Positions 1 to 5,291 of a DNA stretch of 5,298 bases are shown here, piece after piece. Numbering within the stretch: position 1 is the first letter of the stretch; every line of letters starts with the position of its first letter. This DNA is from CAIYPG01 sp903864555 (lineage in GTDB: Bacteria; Pseudomonadota; Gammaproteobacteria; Burkholderiales; SG8-39), in NCBI GenBank assembly GCA_947474715.1, contig CANJJT010000157.1, positions 1 through 5,298 on the forward strand. The letters are read 5' to 3'. The notes beneath the pieces were generated by a model. That model did no database searches, was not told the DNA's origin, and saw only the letters and a program-made list of their open reading frames with translations. Both the position numbers and the translations under genes were made by a program.

Positions 1-53
1 TCCCCCCGCTCGTTCGCTGCGCTCACGAGTCGGCCCCCTTTGACAAGGGGGTT
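1..53 (+). repeat. Palindromic intergenic repeat, full copy 1
   Basis: This 53-nt unit contains two hairpins in series. The first has arms CTCGT (9-13) and ACGAG (25-29) around an 11-nt loop. The second has arms CCCCCTT (34-40) and AAGGGGG (45-51) around the tetraloop TGAC. A run of six C (2-7) precedes them. The same unit occurs in inverted orientation at 5153-5199, differing only in the first hairpin, which is 6 nt shorter there. The conserved second hairpin and variable first hairpin are typical of dispersed REP-like intergenic elements in GC-rich proteobacteria. The left boundary coincides with the window edge, so the element may extend further. Confidence 0.8.
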
Positions 54-302
54 AAGCGCCGTCTGCCCGGTGCCTGCCATACCCAGTACTGGCTTCGAGT
101 TACGCATTGTGAAACTATTCATGGCGGGGCGGCCTCACCGGCGGCTCAGGGTGTATATAAAAGAACGCAGGAAGCCAGGTGCCCGCAGGTGCCATCCAGC
201 CACAGGCATGACAACTCGGCCCGGATGGATAGCCTGAACGGCGAACTCCGCCAGGTGCTGCGGGGGCCGGCAAACAACATCAAAAGCTTTGAAGGGGATG
301 CA
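54..302 (+). promoter_or_regulatory. Untranslated leader and probable promoter region of the four-gene cluster
   Basis: I see no convincing gene in this 249-nt stretch before the first start codon. AT-rich patches in an otherwise GC-rich context lie at 101-121 and 152-162. TATTCA (116-121) could be a -10 box with a poor -35 TTCGAG (94-99, spacer 16). TATATA/TATAAA (154-161) has no recognisable -35 at normal spacing. Neither is strong, so an activator-dependent or non-sigma70 promoter is possible. The octamer CAGGTGCC occurs twice one helical turn apart (176-183 and 186-193). CCATCC (192-197) and GGATGG (223-228) could pair weakly. From GTG 189 the frame is open into the first gene, but the stretch does not look like protein. 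Confidence 0.4.
83..92. promoter_or_regulatory. Perfect 10-bp palindrome CCAGTACTGG, possible operator
   Basis: CCAGTACTGG is its own reverse complement and lies about 210 nt upstream of the first start codon, next to the AT-rich patch that may hold the promoter. A dimeric regulator could bind here, but no regulator gene is present and no second copy was noticed, so the assignment is tentative. Confidence 0.3.
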
Positions 303-1796
303 ATGAGTGACGGGACGTATGACGTGATCGTGGTGGGCGGTGGCAATGCCGCCTTGTGTGCGGCACTGGCGGCGAGTGACCAGGGCGCGCGCGTGCTGGT
401 GCTGGAGCGGGCACCGGAAGACCTGCCTGGGGGCAACAGCGCCTTCACCGGTGGCGGCATGCGCATGGTGCACAACGGCCTGGAGACCGTGCTCTCGGTC
501 GTGCCGGACCTCTCCGAGCAGGAGAAGCAACTCACCGACTTCGGCGTCTACTCCGAGGCGCATTATCTGGATGACCTCGGGCGCCTGACCCAGTACTACT
601 GCGATCCCGACCTGGCCGAGACCCTGGTGAAAGGCAGCACCTCGACGGTGCAATGGATCCACTCGAAGGGCGTCAAGTTCCTGCCCTTCTACGGCAGCTA
701 TTCGGTGAAAAAGGGCGACCGGCGCGTGTTCTTCGGCGGCACGGTGGTGTATGCCTCCGGCGGCGGACGCGGCCTGGTGGATGCGGAGATGAAGGCGGCC
801 CGCAAGGCCGGCGTGGAGATCCGCTTCAACCATCAGGTGACCAACCTGCTGCGCGCGACCAACGGCGTGGCCGGGGTACGCGTCAAGCCCAAGGGCCAGG
901 CGGAAGTCGAGATCCGCTCGAAAGCCGTGGTGCTGGCCTGCGGCGGCTTCGAGGCCAACCGCGAGATGCGTTCGCGTTACCTGGGGCCGGGCTGGGACAT
1001 GGCCACGGTGCGCGGCACCCGCTACAACACCGGCGACGGCCTGCGCATGGCGCTGGAGATTGGCGCGCAGCCGGCCGGCCAGTGGTCCGGCTGCCATGCC
1101 GTGGCCTGGGAGCGCAATGCGCCGCAGTTCGGCGATCTGGACAAGACCGCCGAGCCGTATCGCCACAGCTATCCCTGGGGCATCATGGTCAACGCCGATG
1201 GCAAGCGCTTCGTCGACGAGGGCGCGGATTTCCGCAACTACACCTACGCCAAGTACGGCCGCGTGGTGCTGGCGCAGCCGGGCAGTTTTGCCTGGCAGGT
1301 GTTCGATTCGCAGGTGCTGCATCTGCTGCGCGACGAGTACAAGCTGCGCGGGGCGACCAAGGTGCGCGCCGACACGCTGGAACAACTGGTCGAGAAGATG
1401 CAGGACGTGAACCCGGCCGGCTTCCTTCAGACCATCGAGGACTACAACGCCGCAGTGACCCGCGACGTGGGCTTCAACCCCGAGGTCAAGGACGGTCGCC
1501 GCACCAAGGGCCTGCCCGTGGACAAGACCAACTGGGCCAACACCATCGAGAAGGGGCCCTTCGAGGCTTACTCGGTGGGCTGCGGCATCACCTTCACCTT
1601 CGGCGGCGTGAAGATAGACACCGGCTGCCATGTGCTCGACATCGAGGACCAGCCCATTCCCGGGCTGTATGCCTCGGGTGAAATGGTCGGCGGATTGTTC
1701 TACTTCAACTACCCGGGCAGCTCGGGACTGATGTCGGGCGCCGTGTTCGGTCGCATCTCCGGCCAGTCGGCCGGGGCTTACGCCAAGGCGGTTTGA
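303..1796 (+). CDS. FAD-dependent tricarballylate dehydrogenase-like (TcuA-like) flavoprotein
   Basis: This 497-residue protein belongs to the FAD-binding fumarate reductase/succinate dehydrogenase flavoprotein family and most resembles TcuA, which oxidises tricarballylate to cis-aconitate in the cytoplasm. Visible features: an N-terminal dinucleotide-binding fold with GGGNAALCAAL (12-22) ending at Glu35; the GGNS segment (43-46) that follows FAD contacts in this family; a second FAD-domain strand VVLACGGFEANREM (209-222); GTRYNTGDGLRMA (238-250); GIMVNADGKRFVDEG (293-307) in the substrate-domain region; and a C-terminal FAD-closing segment with LYASGE (455-460), NYPGSSGL (469-476) and SGAVFGR (478-484). 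There is no signal peptide or membrane segment, unlike periplasmic fumarate reductases. ATG 303 is chosen because the beta strand of the Rossmann fold begins six residues later and an SD-like GAAGGGGA (291-298) precedes it; a GTG at 189 would add 38 unlikely residues. TcuA passes electrons to a membrane partner (TcuB), which is absent here. The exact substrate is uncertain; other flavin-linked desaturations of polycarboxylates are possible. Confidence 0.85.
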   Translation: MSDGTYDVIVVGGGNAALCAALAASDQGARVLVLERAPEDLPGGNSAFTGGGMRMVHNGLETVLSVVPDLSEQEKQLTDFGVYSEAHYLDDLGRLTQYYCDPDLAETLVKGSTSTVQWIHSKGVKFLPFYGSYSVKKGDRRVFFGGTVVYASGGGRGLVDAEMKAARKAGVEIRFNHQVTNLLRATNGVAGVRVKPKGQAEVEIRSKAVVLACGGFEANREMRSRYLGPGWDMATVRGTRYNTGDGLRMALEIGAQPAGQWSGCHAVAWERNAPQFGDLDKTAEPYRHSYPWGIMVNADGKRFVDEGADFRNYTYAKYGRVVLAQPGSFAWQVFDSQVLHLLRDEYKLRGATKVRADTLEQLVEKMQDVNPAGFLQTIEDYNAAVTRDVGFNPEVKDGRRTKGLPVDKTNWANTIEKGPFEAYSVGCGITFTFGGVKIDTGCHVLDIEDQPIPGLYASGEMVGGLFYFNYPGSSGLMSGAVFGRISGQSAGAYAKAV

Positions 1797-1804
1797 GCAA
1801 TCAC

Positions 1805-1853
1805 CAACGCCGGATGTTGAGCCGCATCATCCGAAAGGCCAACATCCGCGTTG
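1805..1853 (+). other. Long imperfect inverted repeat between first and second genes
   Basis: The arms CGGATGTTG (1811-1819) and CAACATCCG (1840-1848) are perfect complements. The stem continues outward with CAACG (1805-1809) against CGTTG (1849-1853), interrupted only by a single unpaired C at 1810. Inside the 20-nt loop, GCC (1821-1823) can also pair with GGC (1837-1839). The hairpin begins 8 nt after the TGA of the dehydrogenase gene. It lacks a following T tract, so it is not a standard intrinsic terminator; a transcript-stabilising, processing or attenuating structure is more likely. The TTG at 1851, a possible early start for the cupin gene, lies within the right arm. Confidence 0.7.
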
Positions 1854-1928
1854 AGTGAGGCCCGCCATCACGCCCGCTGCCATCACCCCCATCATCTACT
1901 TCAAACTTCAATCGCCAAGGACAAGCCC

Positions 1929-2522
1929 ATGACAGGATTCGTTCGCCGCGTGGTCACCGGCCACGACAGCAGTGGCAAGGCCATCGTTGTATCGGACGGG
2001 CTGGTGCCGCGCGTATTCACCAACCCCTTGCGCCCCGGGCACCGTTCCAGCGACATCTGGGAAACCCGCGGCATGCCGGTCGAGGTGGATTTCGAAGAGT
2101 CCGACCCGGTCGCCGAGGTCAGCCGCTTCCTCACGCCCTTCGGTGTGAAGATCCGCGTCTCGGAACTGGAACCGGAACCCGAGTCGGTGCGCAATCTCGA
2201 TCCCAAGGTCGCTGCCGGCTGGTACCGGGATTCGGGGCATCCGACGTCCTCCACCTTTGGCAAGGGCGGGCGCCATCCGCTCATGCATCGCACTGAAACG
2301 CTGGACTATGCCGTGGTGATGGAGGGGCAGATGACCCTGGTCATGGATGACCAGGAGATCGTGCTCAACCAGGGCGATGTGGTGGTGCAGCGTGGCACCA
2401 ACCATGCCTGGAGCAACCGCTCGGACCGCAAGGTGCGCATGCTCTACATCCTCATCGACGGCAAATTCGCCCCGGCGCTGAAGGCGATTTTTGAACAGGA
2501 AGAAGGGAAAGACCCGGCATGA
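1929..2522 (+). CDS. Cupin domain-containing protein
   Basis: A 197-residue soluble protein with an N-terminal region beginning GFVRRVVTGHDSSGKAIVVS, common in small cupins of catabolic clusters, and a C-terminal single cupin barrel (about 115-180). Motif 1 is MHRTETLDYAVVMEG (119-133): His120 is present, but the usual second His of HxH is Thr122 and the usual Glu position is Asp126 or nearby. Motif 2 is GDVVVQRGTNHAWSN (149-163), with His159 and Asn163 kept and Gln at the usual Pro position. Metal binding may therefore be weak, altered or absent. ATG 1929 is preferred because AAGGA (1917-1921) lies 7 nt upstream. A TTG at 1851 would add 26 residues rich in His, but it falls in a hairpin arm and its product does not resemble the family. 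The stop overlaps the next start in ATGA, indicating translational coupling. Its role (isomerase, small-molecule sensor, or carboxylate-intermediate handling) cannot be told from sequence. Confidence 0.85.
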   Translation: MTGFVRRVVTGHDSSGKAIVVSDGLVPRVFTNPLRPGHRSSDIWETRGMPVEVDFEESDPVAEVSRFLTPFGVKIRVSELEPEPESVRNLDPKVAAGWYRDSGHPTSSTFGKGGRHPLMHRTETLDYAVVMEGQMTLVMDDQEIVLNQGDVVVQRGTNHAWSNRSDRKVRMLYILIDGKFAPALKAIFEQEEGKDPA

Positions 2523-3904
2523 GCACAGTGGACAGCCTGCAGCAGCAGTTGACCGACCAGGCCTTCGCCTTCGATGCCAGCCGTTTGTCGGAGGAGGCCA
2601 TGCTGCAGGTCAAGCTGCGCATCGTCGACACTCTGGGGGCGCTGATCGCCGGCCAGACGGGCGAGGCCGCGCACACGGCACGTGAACTGGTGCTGCAGAT
2701 GTCGGGGCCGGGCGGCCCCGGCGCTGGTGGCGCCACGATCATGGGCACGCAGTTCAAGGCGTCCCCGGAAATGGCGGCCTTCGTCAATGCCATCACGGCG
2801 CGCTCGGCGGAAATGATGGACGTGTACCACTACCCGGGCGCTTTCGGCGGCCATCCCAGCGATGTGGTGATGCCCACCTTTGCTGCGGCCGAGCATGTGC
2901 ATGCCAGCGGCCGTGAGCTCATCACCGCCGTGGCGCTGGCCTACGAAGTGTTCTTGTCCTTCTCCAATGTCTTTCGCAACAACGGTTTTGACGACACCAA
3001 TTTCGGCTGCATCGCCACCGCCATCTCGGCCTCGAAGCTGTGGCGGCTGTCACGCGAGCAGATGTCCCACGCCATCGCCATGGCGGTGGTGCCCAATGTC
3101 GCGCTCAAGCAGGTGCGCACCGACGAACTGACGGCCTGGAAGGTGGTGGCCACGGGCCATGCCGGGCGGGCCGGCCTGTTTGCGGCGATGCTGGCGAAGC
3201 AGGGACTGGAAGGGCCCAGCCTGCCCTTCGAAGGCAAGGCTGGCTGGCTGGACCACGTGGCGCGCGAGCGCCTGGTGTTGCCGACCCTGGGCGGCGGCGC
3301 GGTGCCTCTGAAGATACTGGACACCCGCATCAAGATGCGGCCCTGCGCCGGCGAAACCATTTCCTCGGTGCTGGCGGCGGAGATGCTGCATGGCAAGCTG
3401 GGGGACCTCGGCACCGTGCGCAGCGTCGAGGTGGAACTCTACAAGCGCGCCCTGGAGCGCGCTGCCACCGGCGAGCACCACTGGAGCCCGAAGGGGCGCG
3501 ACGCGGTGGCCAATGCCATTCCCTACCTCATCGCCACGGCACTGCGCGAAGGCGGCATCCGGCTCGACTCCTTCGATGAGGCGCATCTGATGAATGCCGA
3601 TACCCGGGCGCTGATGCAGAAGATCACCTTTGTCGAGAACCCCGAATTCACCAAGACCTATCCGCATGACCATCGCACCCGCATCGTGGTGACCCTGGCC
3701 GATGGCCGGCAGGTGACGGGCGAATCCGGCGGCGGGGACGATGACCTGTCCTCGCCCAAGACGCAGGCGCAGATCGGCGAGAAGTTCCTTTCGCTCACCG
3801 GGGACTTCCTCGGCCGTGAGCGGGCAACGGGTTTGCTGGAACGGCTGTGGGACCTGGACAAGATGGCCGACGTGGCGGACATTCCGCGGGCGCTGGCGGC
3901 CTGA
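2519..3904 (+). CDS. MmgE/PrpD family protein (probable carboxylate hydratase/dehydratase)
   Basis: A 461-residue cytoplasmic protein of the MmgE/PrpD family, whose known members include 2-methylcitrate dehydratase (PrpD), cis-aconitate decarboxylase and iminodisuccinate epimerase. Length matches the family (about 450-480). Recognisable segments in order: VDTLGALIAG (36-45) in the N-terminal helical domain; NAITARSAEMMDVYHY (90-105), the counterpart of the usual N-A-x-x-x-H-x-L-D-x-D-D region but without its classic His; GGHPSDVVMPTFAAAE (110-125), where HPSD resembles PrpD itself; FGCIATAISASKLWRLS (162-178), the helical hairpin; AWKVVATGHAGRAGLFAA (206-223); and IKMRPCAGETISS (271-283), equivalent to the KxYPxC...H region at the start of the second domain, here lacking the His. 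ATG 2519 overlaps the cupin stop by 4 nt and has AAGGGA (2503-2508) upstream. Between an FAD dehydrogenase and an ICL-superfamily lyase it most likely hydrates an unsaturated polycarboxylate or dehydrates a hydroxy acid. Decarboxylase or epimerase activity cannot be excluded. Confidence 0.88.
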   Translation: MSTVDSLQQQLTDQAFAFDASRLSEEAMLQVKLRIVDTLGALIAGQTGEAAHTARELVLQMSGPGGPGAGGATIMGTQFKASPEMAAFVNAITARSAEMMDVYHYPGAFGGHPSDVVMPTFAAAEHVHASGRELITAVALAYEVFLSFSNVFRNNGFDDTNFGCIATAISASKLWRLSREQMSHAIAMAVVPNVALKQVRTDELTAWKVVATGHAGRAGLFAAMLAKQGLEGPSLPFEGKAGWLDHVARERLVLPTLGGGAVPLKILDTRIKMRPCAGETISSVLAAEMLHGKLGDLGTVRSVEVELYKRALERAATGEHHWSPKGRDAVANAIPYLIATALREGGIRLDSFDEAHLMNADTRALMQKITFVENPEFTKTYPHDHRTRIVVTLADGRQVTGESGGGDDDLSSPKTQAQIGEKFLSLTGDFLGRERATGLLERLWDLDKMADVADIPRALAA

Positions 3905-3949
3905 GGCAGCATTCATCGAATCATTCACCGTATCAATGGGAGCAGGGCC

Positions 3950-4930
3950 ATGAGTAATCCACCCGTGAAGAAATCCACCCGACTGAAGGCCTTGTACCAG
4001 CGCAAGGGCGTGCCGCTCATCTGCATCAGCGCGCCCACGCCCTTCGGCGCCAAGCTGCTGGAGATGTCCGGCTTCGAATACACCTATGCCGCGGGCGGCG
4101 TCACCGGCTCCTCCATGCTGGGCATGCCCGATAACGGCACCATCGGCCTCACCGAGTTCGTCTACATGGCCAAGCAGATCAACGACGCGGTGACGATTCC
4201 GGTCGCCTGCGATGTGGACACCTGTTTCGGCGGCATCTTCCACGTCGAGCGCGCGACCACCGAGTTGATCCGCAACGGCATGGCCGGCATGCGCATCGAG
4301 GACCAGCCCTTCATCGGCAAGCGCTTCGGCGGCATGGTGGGCAAGGAAGTCATCCCGATCAAGGAAGCGGTGGCCAAGTACCGCGTGGCGATCGACATCC
4401 GCAATGCGCTGGACCCGGACTTCCAGATCATCGCCCGCTGCGAGGCGCTCACCGCTTCCAATTCGAACGGCATGAGCGAGACCATCGAGCGCCTGCAGGC
4501 CTACAAGGAGGCCGGCGCCGATGTGCTGCACGTGGAAGGACCGCGCACCATCGAGGAGATCCAGACCATACGGGCCGCGGTGCAGGGCCCGCTGACGGCG
4601 AATTTTTACAACCTCGCCGAAGACATGACGCCTGAGCGGGCCGTGGAACTGGGCCTGGCCGAGTCACGCTACCCGGGCTTGCTGGCCAATGCCATGCACG
4701 CCGCCGGCATGGACATGCTGCAACGCTTCCAGAAGCAGGGTTATTCGGGCGTGAAGGATTTCTACAAGCTCTTCCCCGACGCCCTCAACTACAAGGCCAT
4801 CGACCGCAGTGGCTCCAACCATGTGCGGGAGATGGAAGAGAAGTATCTGCCGCCGGAGATGCTGAAGAAATACGAAGTCAACCCCGAGGGCGCCGGCATC
4901 CTGACCGGGGGCAGCGGCAAGCAGACCTGA
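3950..4930 (+). CDS. Isocitrate lyase/PEP mutase superfamily enzyme with non-canonical catalytic loop
   Basis: A 326-residue protein with the alpha/beta-barrel pattern of the isocitrate lyase/phosphoenolpyruvate mutase superfamily (2-methylisocitrate lyase PrpB, dimethylmalate lyase, oxaloacetate hydrolase/decarboxylase, PEP mutase). Matched elements: AAGGVTGSSMLGMPDNG (47-63), the substrate-carboxylate loop with Asp61; CDVDTCFGG (87-95), the Mg2+ motif with Asp88 and Asp90; RIEDQ (115-119) with Glu117; IARCEAL (161-167), whose Arg163 matches the substrate-binding Arg of the usual ARTDA; and ADVLHVEG (190-197) with Glu196. The flexible loop reads GKRFGGMVGKE (123-133) where PrpB-type lyases have KRCGH, so the catalytic Cys is Phe126 and the His is Gly128. 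The C-terminal tail (about 275-326) with KYLPPEML is somewhat longer than in PrpB. GGGAG (3938-3942) lies 7 nt before ATG 3950, and the gene follows the MmgE/PrpD gene by 45 nt, so co-transcription is expected. Likely reactions are C-C cleavage or decarboxylation of a polycarboxylate formed by its neighbours; a phosphonate enzyme fits the context less well. Confidence 0.88.
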   Translation: MSNPPVKKSTRLKALYQRKGVPLICISAPTPFGAKLLEMSGFEYTYAAGGVTGSSMLGMPDNGTIGLTEFVYMAKQINDAVTIPVACDVDTCFGGIFHVERATTELIRNGMAGMRIEDQPFIGKRFGGMVGKEVIPIKEAVAKYRVAIDIRNALDPDFQIIARCEALTASNSNGMSETIERLQAYKEAGADVLHVEGPRTIEEIQTIRAAVQGPLTANFYNLAEDMTPERAVELGLAESRYPGLLANAMHAAGMDMLQRFQKQGYSGVKDFYKLFPDALNYKAIDRSGSNHVREMEEKYLPPEMLKKYEVNPEGAGILTGGSGKQT

Positions 4931-4980
4931 CACACGGCGGCAGTGGTGGGGCGGTGGCTACCGGTGCGGCATTTCTGATG

Positions 4981-5053
4981 TCAATGCATGATCATATTCA
5001 TTGTTTTTACCCAATGCATACAATGCATATTACGGTGATTTGATCATAATCAC
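4981..5053. promoter_or_regulatory. AT-rich promoter/operator-like block with repeated words
   Basis: This stretch is far more AT-rich than anything around it and carries ordered short repeats. CAATGCAT occurs at 4982-4989, 5012-5019 and 5021-5028; the last two form an exact tandem of the 9-mer CAATGCATA (5012-5029). TGATCAT occurs at 4989-4995 (within the perfect palindrome ATGATCAT, 4988-4995) and at 5041-5047, 52 bp apart, about five helical turns. The second copy is the centre of an inverted repeat, GTGATT (5035-5040) and AATCAC (5048-5053). A CATAAT at 5045-5050 could be a -10 box but has no good -35; TTGTTT (5001-5006) with CATATT (5026-5031) has a long 19-bp spacer. It most likely controls the gene starting beyond the right edge, probably with an activator or repressor. 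Confidence 0.55.
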
Positions 5054-5078
5054 TGCAGATGTCGCAGGCTCGTGGCTG

Positions 5079-5172
5079 CCCCCCTTTGACAAGGTTCTTC
5101 GTCAATTTCCGGGGATGGCATTGGCAGCAAGCCTGGCAGGCCTGGCGGTGTAAACCCCCTTGTCAAAGGGGG
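5079..5172. repeat. Inverted-repeat unit with 15-bp perfect terminal arms
   Basis: A partial copy of the conserved repeat core (5079-5096, same orientation as the copy at 1-53) faces the full inverted copy to the right. CCCCCTTTGACAAGG at 5080-5094 is perfectly complementary to 5158-5172. The roughly 63-nt interior holds the direct repeat GGCCTGGC/AGCCTGGC-like (about 5130-5146) and no reading frame of note. The result looks like a small palindromic element or a paired REP-like cluster, able to fold as one long hairpin in DNA or in the leader RNA. Confidence 0.6.
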
Positions 5173-5199
5173 CCGACTCGGCGAAGCCGAGCGGGGGGA
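5153..5199 (-). repeat. Palindromic intergenic repeat, full copy 2 (inverted)
   Basis: Read on the minus strand, this 47-nt unit matches the copy at 1-53 base for base except in the first hairpin. It holds the stem CCCCCTT (5155-5161)/AAGGGGG (5166-5172) with a 4-nt loop, and a perfect 6-bp stem CTCGGC (5177-5182)/GCCGAG (5186-5191) with the triloop GAA, then six G (5193-5198). The apex contains GCGAAGC, a sequence known to form an unusually stable DNA mini-hairpin. Followed by ATTTT it could act weakly as a terminator on the plus strand, but the T tract is separated from the stem by the G run. Confidence 0.8.
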
Positions 5200-5203
5200 T
5201 TTT

Positions 5204-5228
5204 GGCCAACCAGGCTGGTCCCATGGCC
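5204..5228. other. Nested inverted repeat in the leader of the downstream gene
   Basis: ACCAG (5209-5213) and CTGGT (5215-5219) form an 11-bp palindrome around one G. GGCCA (5204-5208) and TGGCC (5224-5228) extend it, with an asymmetric 4-nt insertion CCCA (5220-5223). It could be an operator or a leader hairpin. It lies directly after repeat copy 2. Confidence 0.35.
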
Positions 5229-5248
5229 TTTTGCCGACATTGCATGAA

Positions 5249-5260
5249 CCGTGCGCACGG
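5249..5260. promoter_or_regulatory. Perfect 12-bp palindrome CCGTGCGCACGG, possible operator
   Basis: CCGTGCGCACGG is its own reverse complement and sits 26 nt before the GGAGG ribosome-binding site near the right edge. Position and symmetry fit a binding site for a dimeric regulator, or a short leader hairpin. No regulator gene is visible. Confidence 0.35.
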
Positions 5261-5286
5261 CTGTTGCCTTGCAGAGGGGAAGCACC

Positions 5287-5291
5287 GGAGG
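5287..5291 (+). promoter_or_regulatory. Strong ribosome-binding site for a gene starting just beyond the window
   Basis: GGAGG is followed by exactly seven bases (ACACTCA) to the end of the window, so normal spacing puts the start codon at the first bases after the right edge. The gene would be on the plus strand with the preceding 368-nt intergenic region as its regulatory and leader region. Confidence 0.6.

Noticed and set aside
40..45. TTGACA, a perfect -35 hexamer, in the repeat core (again at 5086-5091)
   Set aside because: It lies in the loop region of a conserved hairpin repeat and neither copy has a -10-like hexamer at 16-18 bp spacing.
40..237. Possible 65-residue plus-strand peptide starting inside repeat copy 1
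   Set aside because: It starts within the palindromic repeat, has no evident SD sequence and composition resembling random GC-rich DNA; no attenuator-type codon run is seen.
189..302. GTG-initiated 38-residue N-terminal extension of the dehydrogenase
   Set aside because: The extension has no signal-peptide character, while the Rossmann fold begins right after Met at 303, which has its own SD-like sequence.
135..1631. Open frame of 498 codons on the minus strand, opposite the dehydrogenase gene
   Set aside because: Its translation is rich in His, Ala, Gly, Arg and Leu with no recognisable domain, as expected opposite a high-GC3 gene; the plus strand encodes a clear FAD protein across the same bases.
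1851..1928. TTG-initiated 26-residue His-rich extension of the cupin protein
   Set aside because: TTG lies in a hairpin arm, the extension does not look like the family, and ATG 1929 has AAGGA at good spacing. The His cluster might be mistaken for a metal site but is probably untranslated.
3050..4531. Open frame of 493 codons on the minus strand, spanning the end of the MmgE/PrpD gene and most of the lyase gene
   Set aside because: It overlaps two well-supported genes and their intergenic gap, has the same low-information composition, and shows no family motif.
4931..4980. Intrinsic terminator after the lyase gene
   Set aside because: The region is G-rich with no stable stem followed by a T tract; I found no convincing terminator here.
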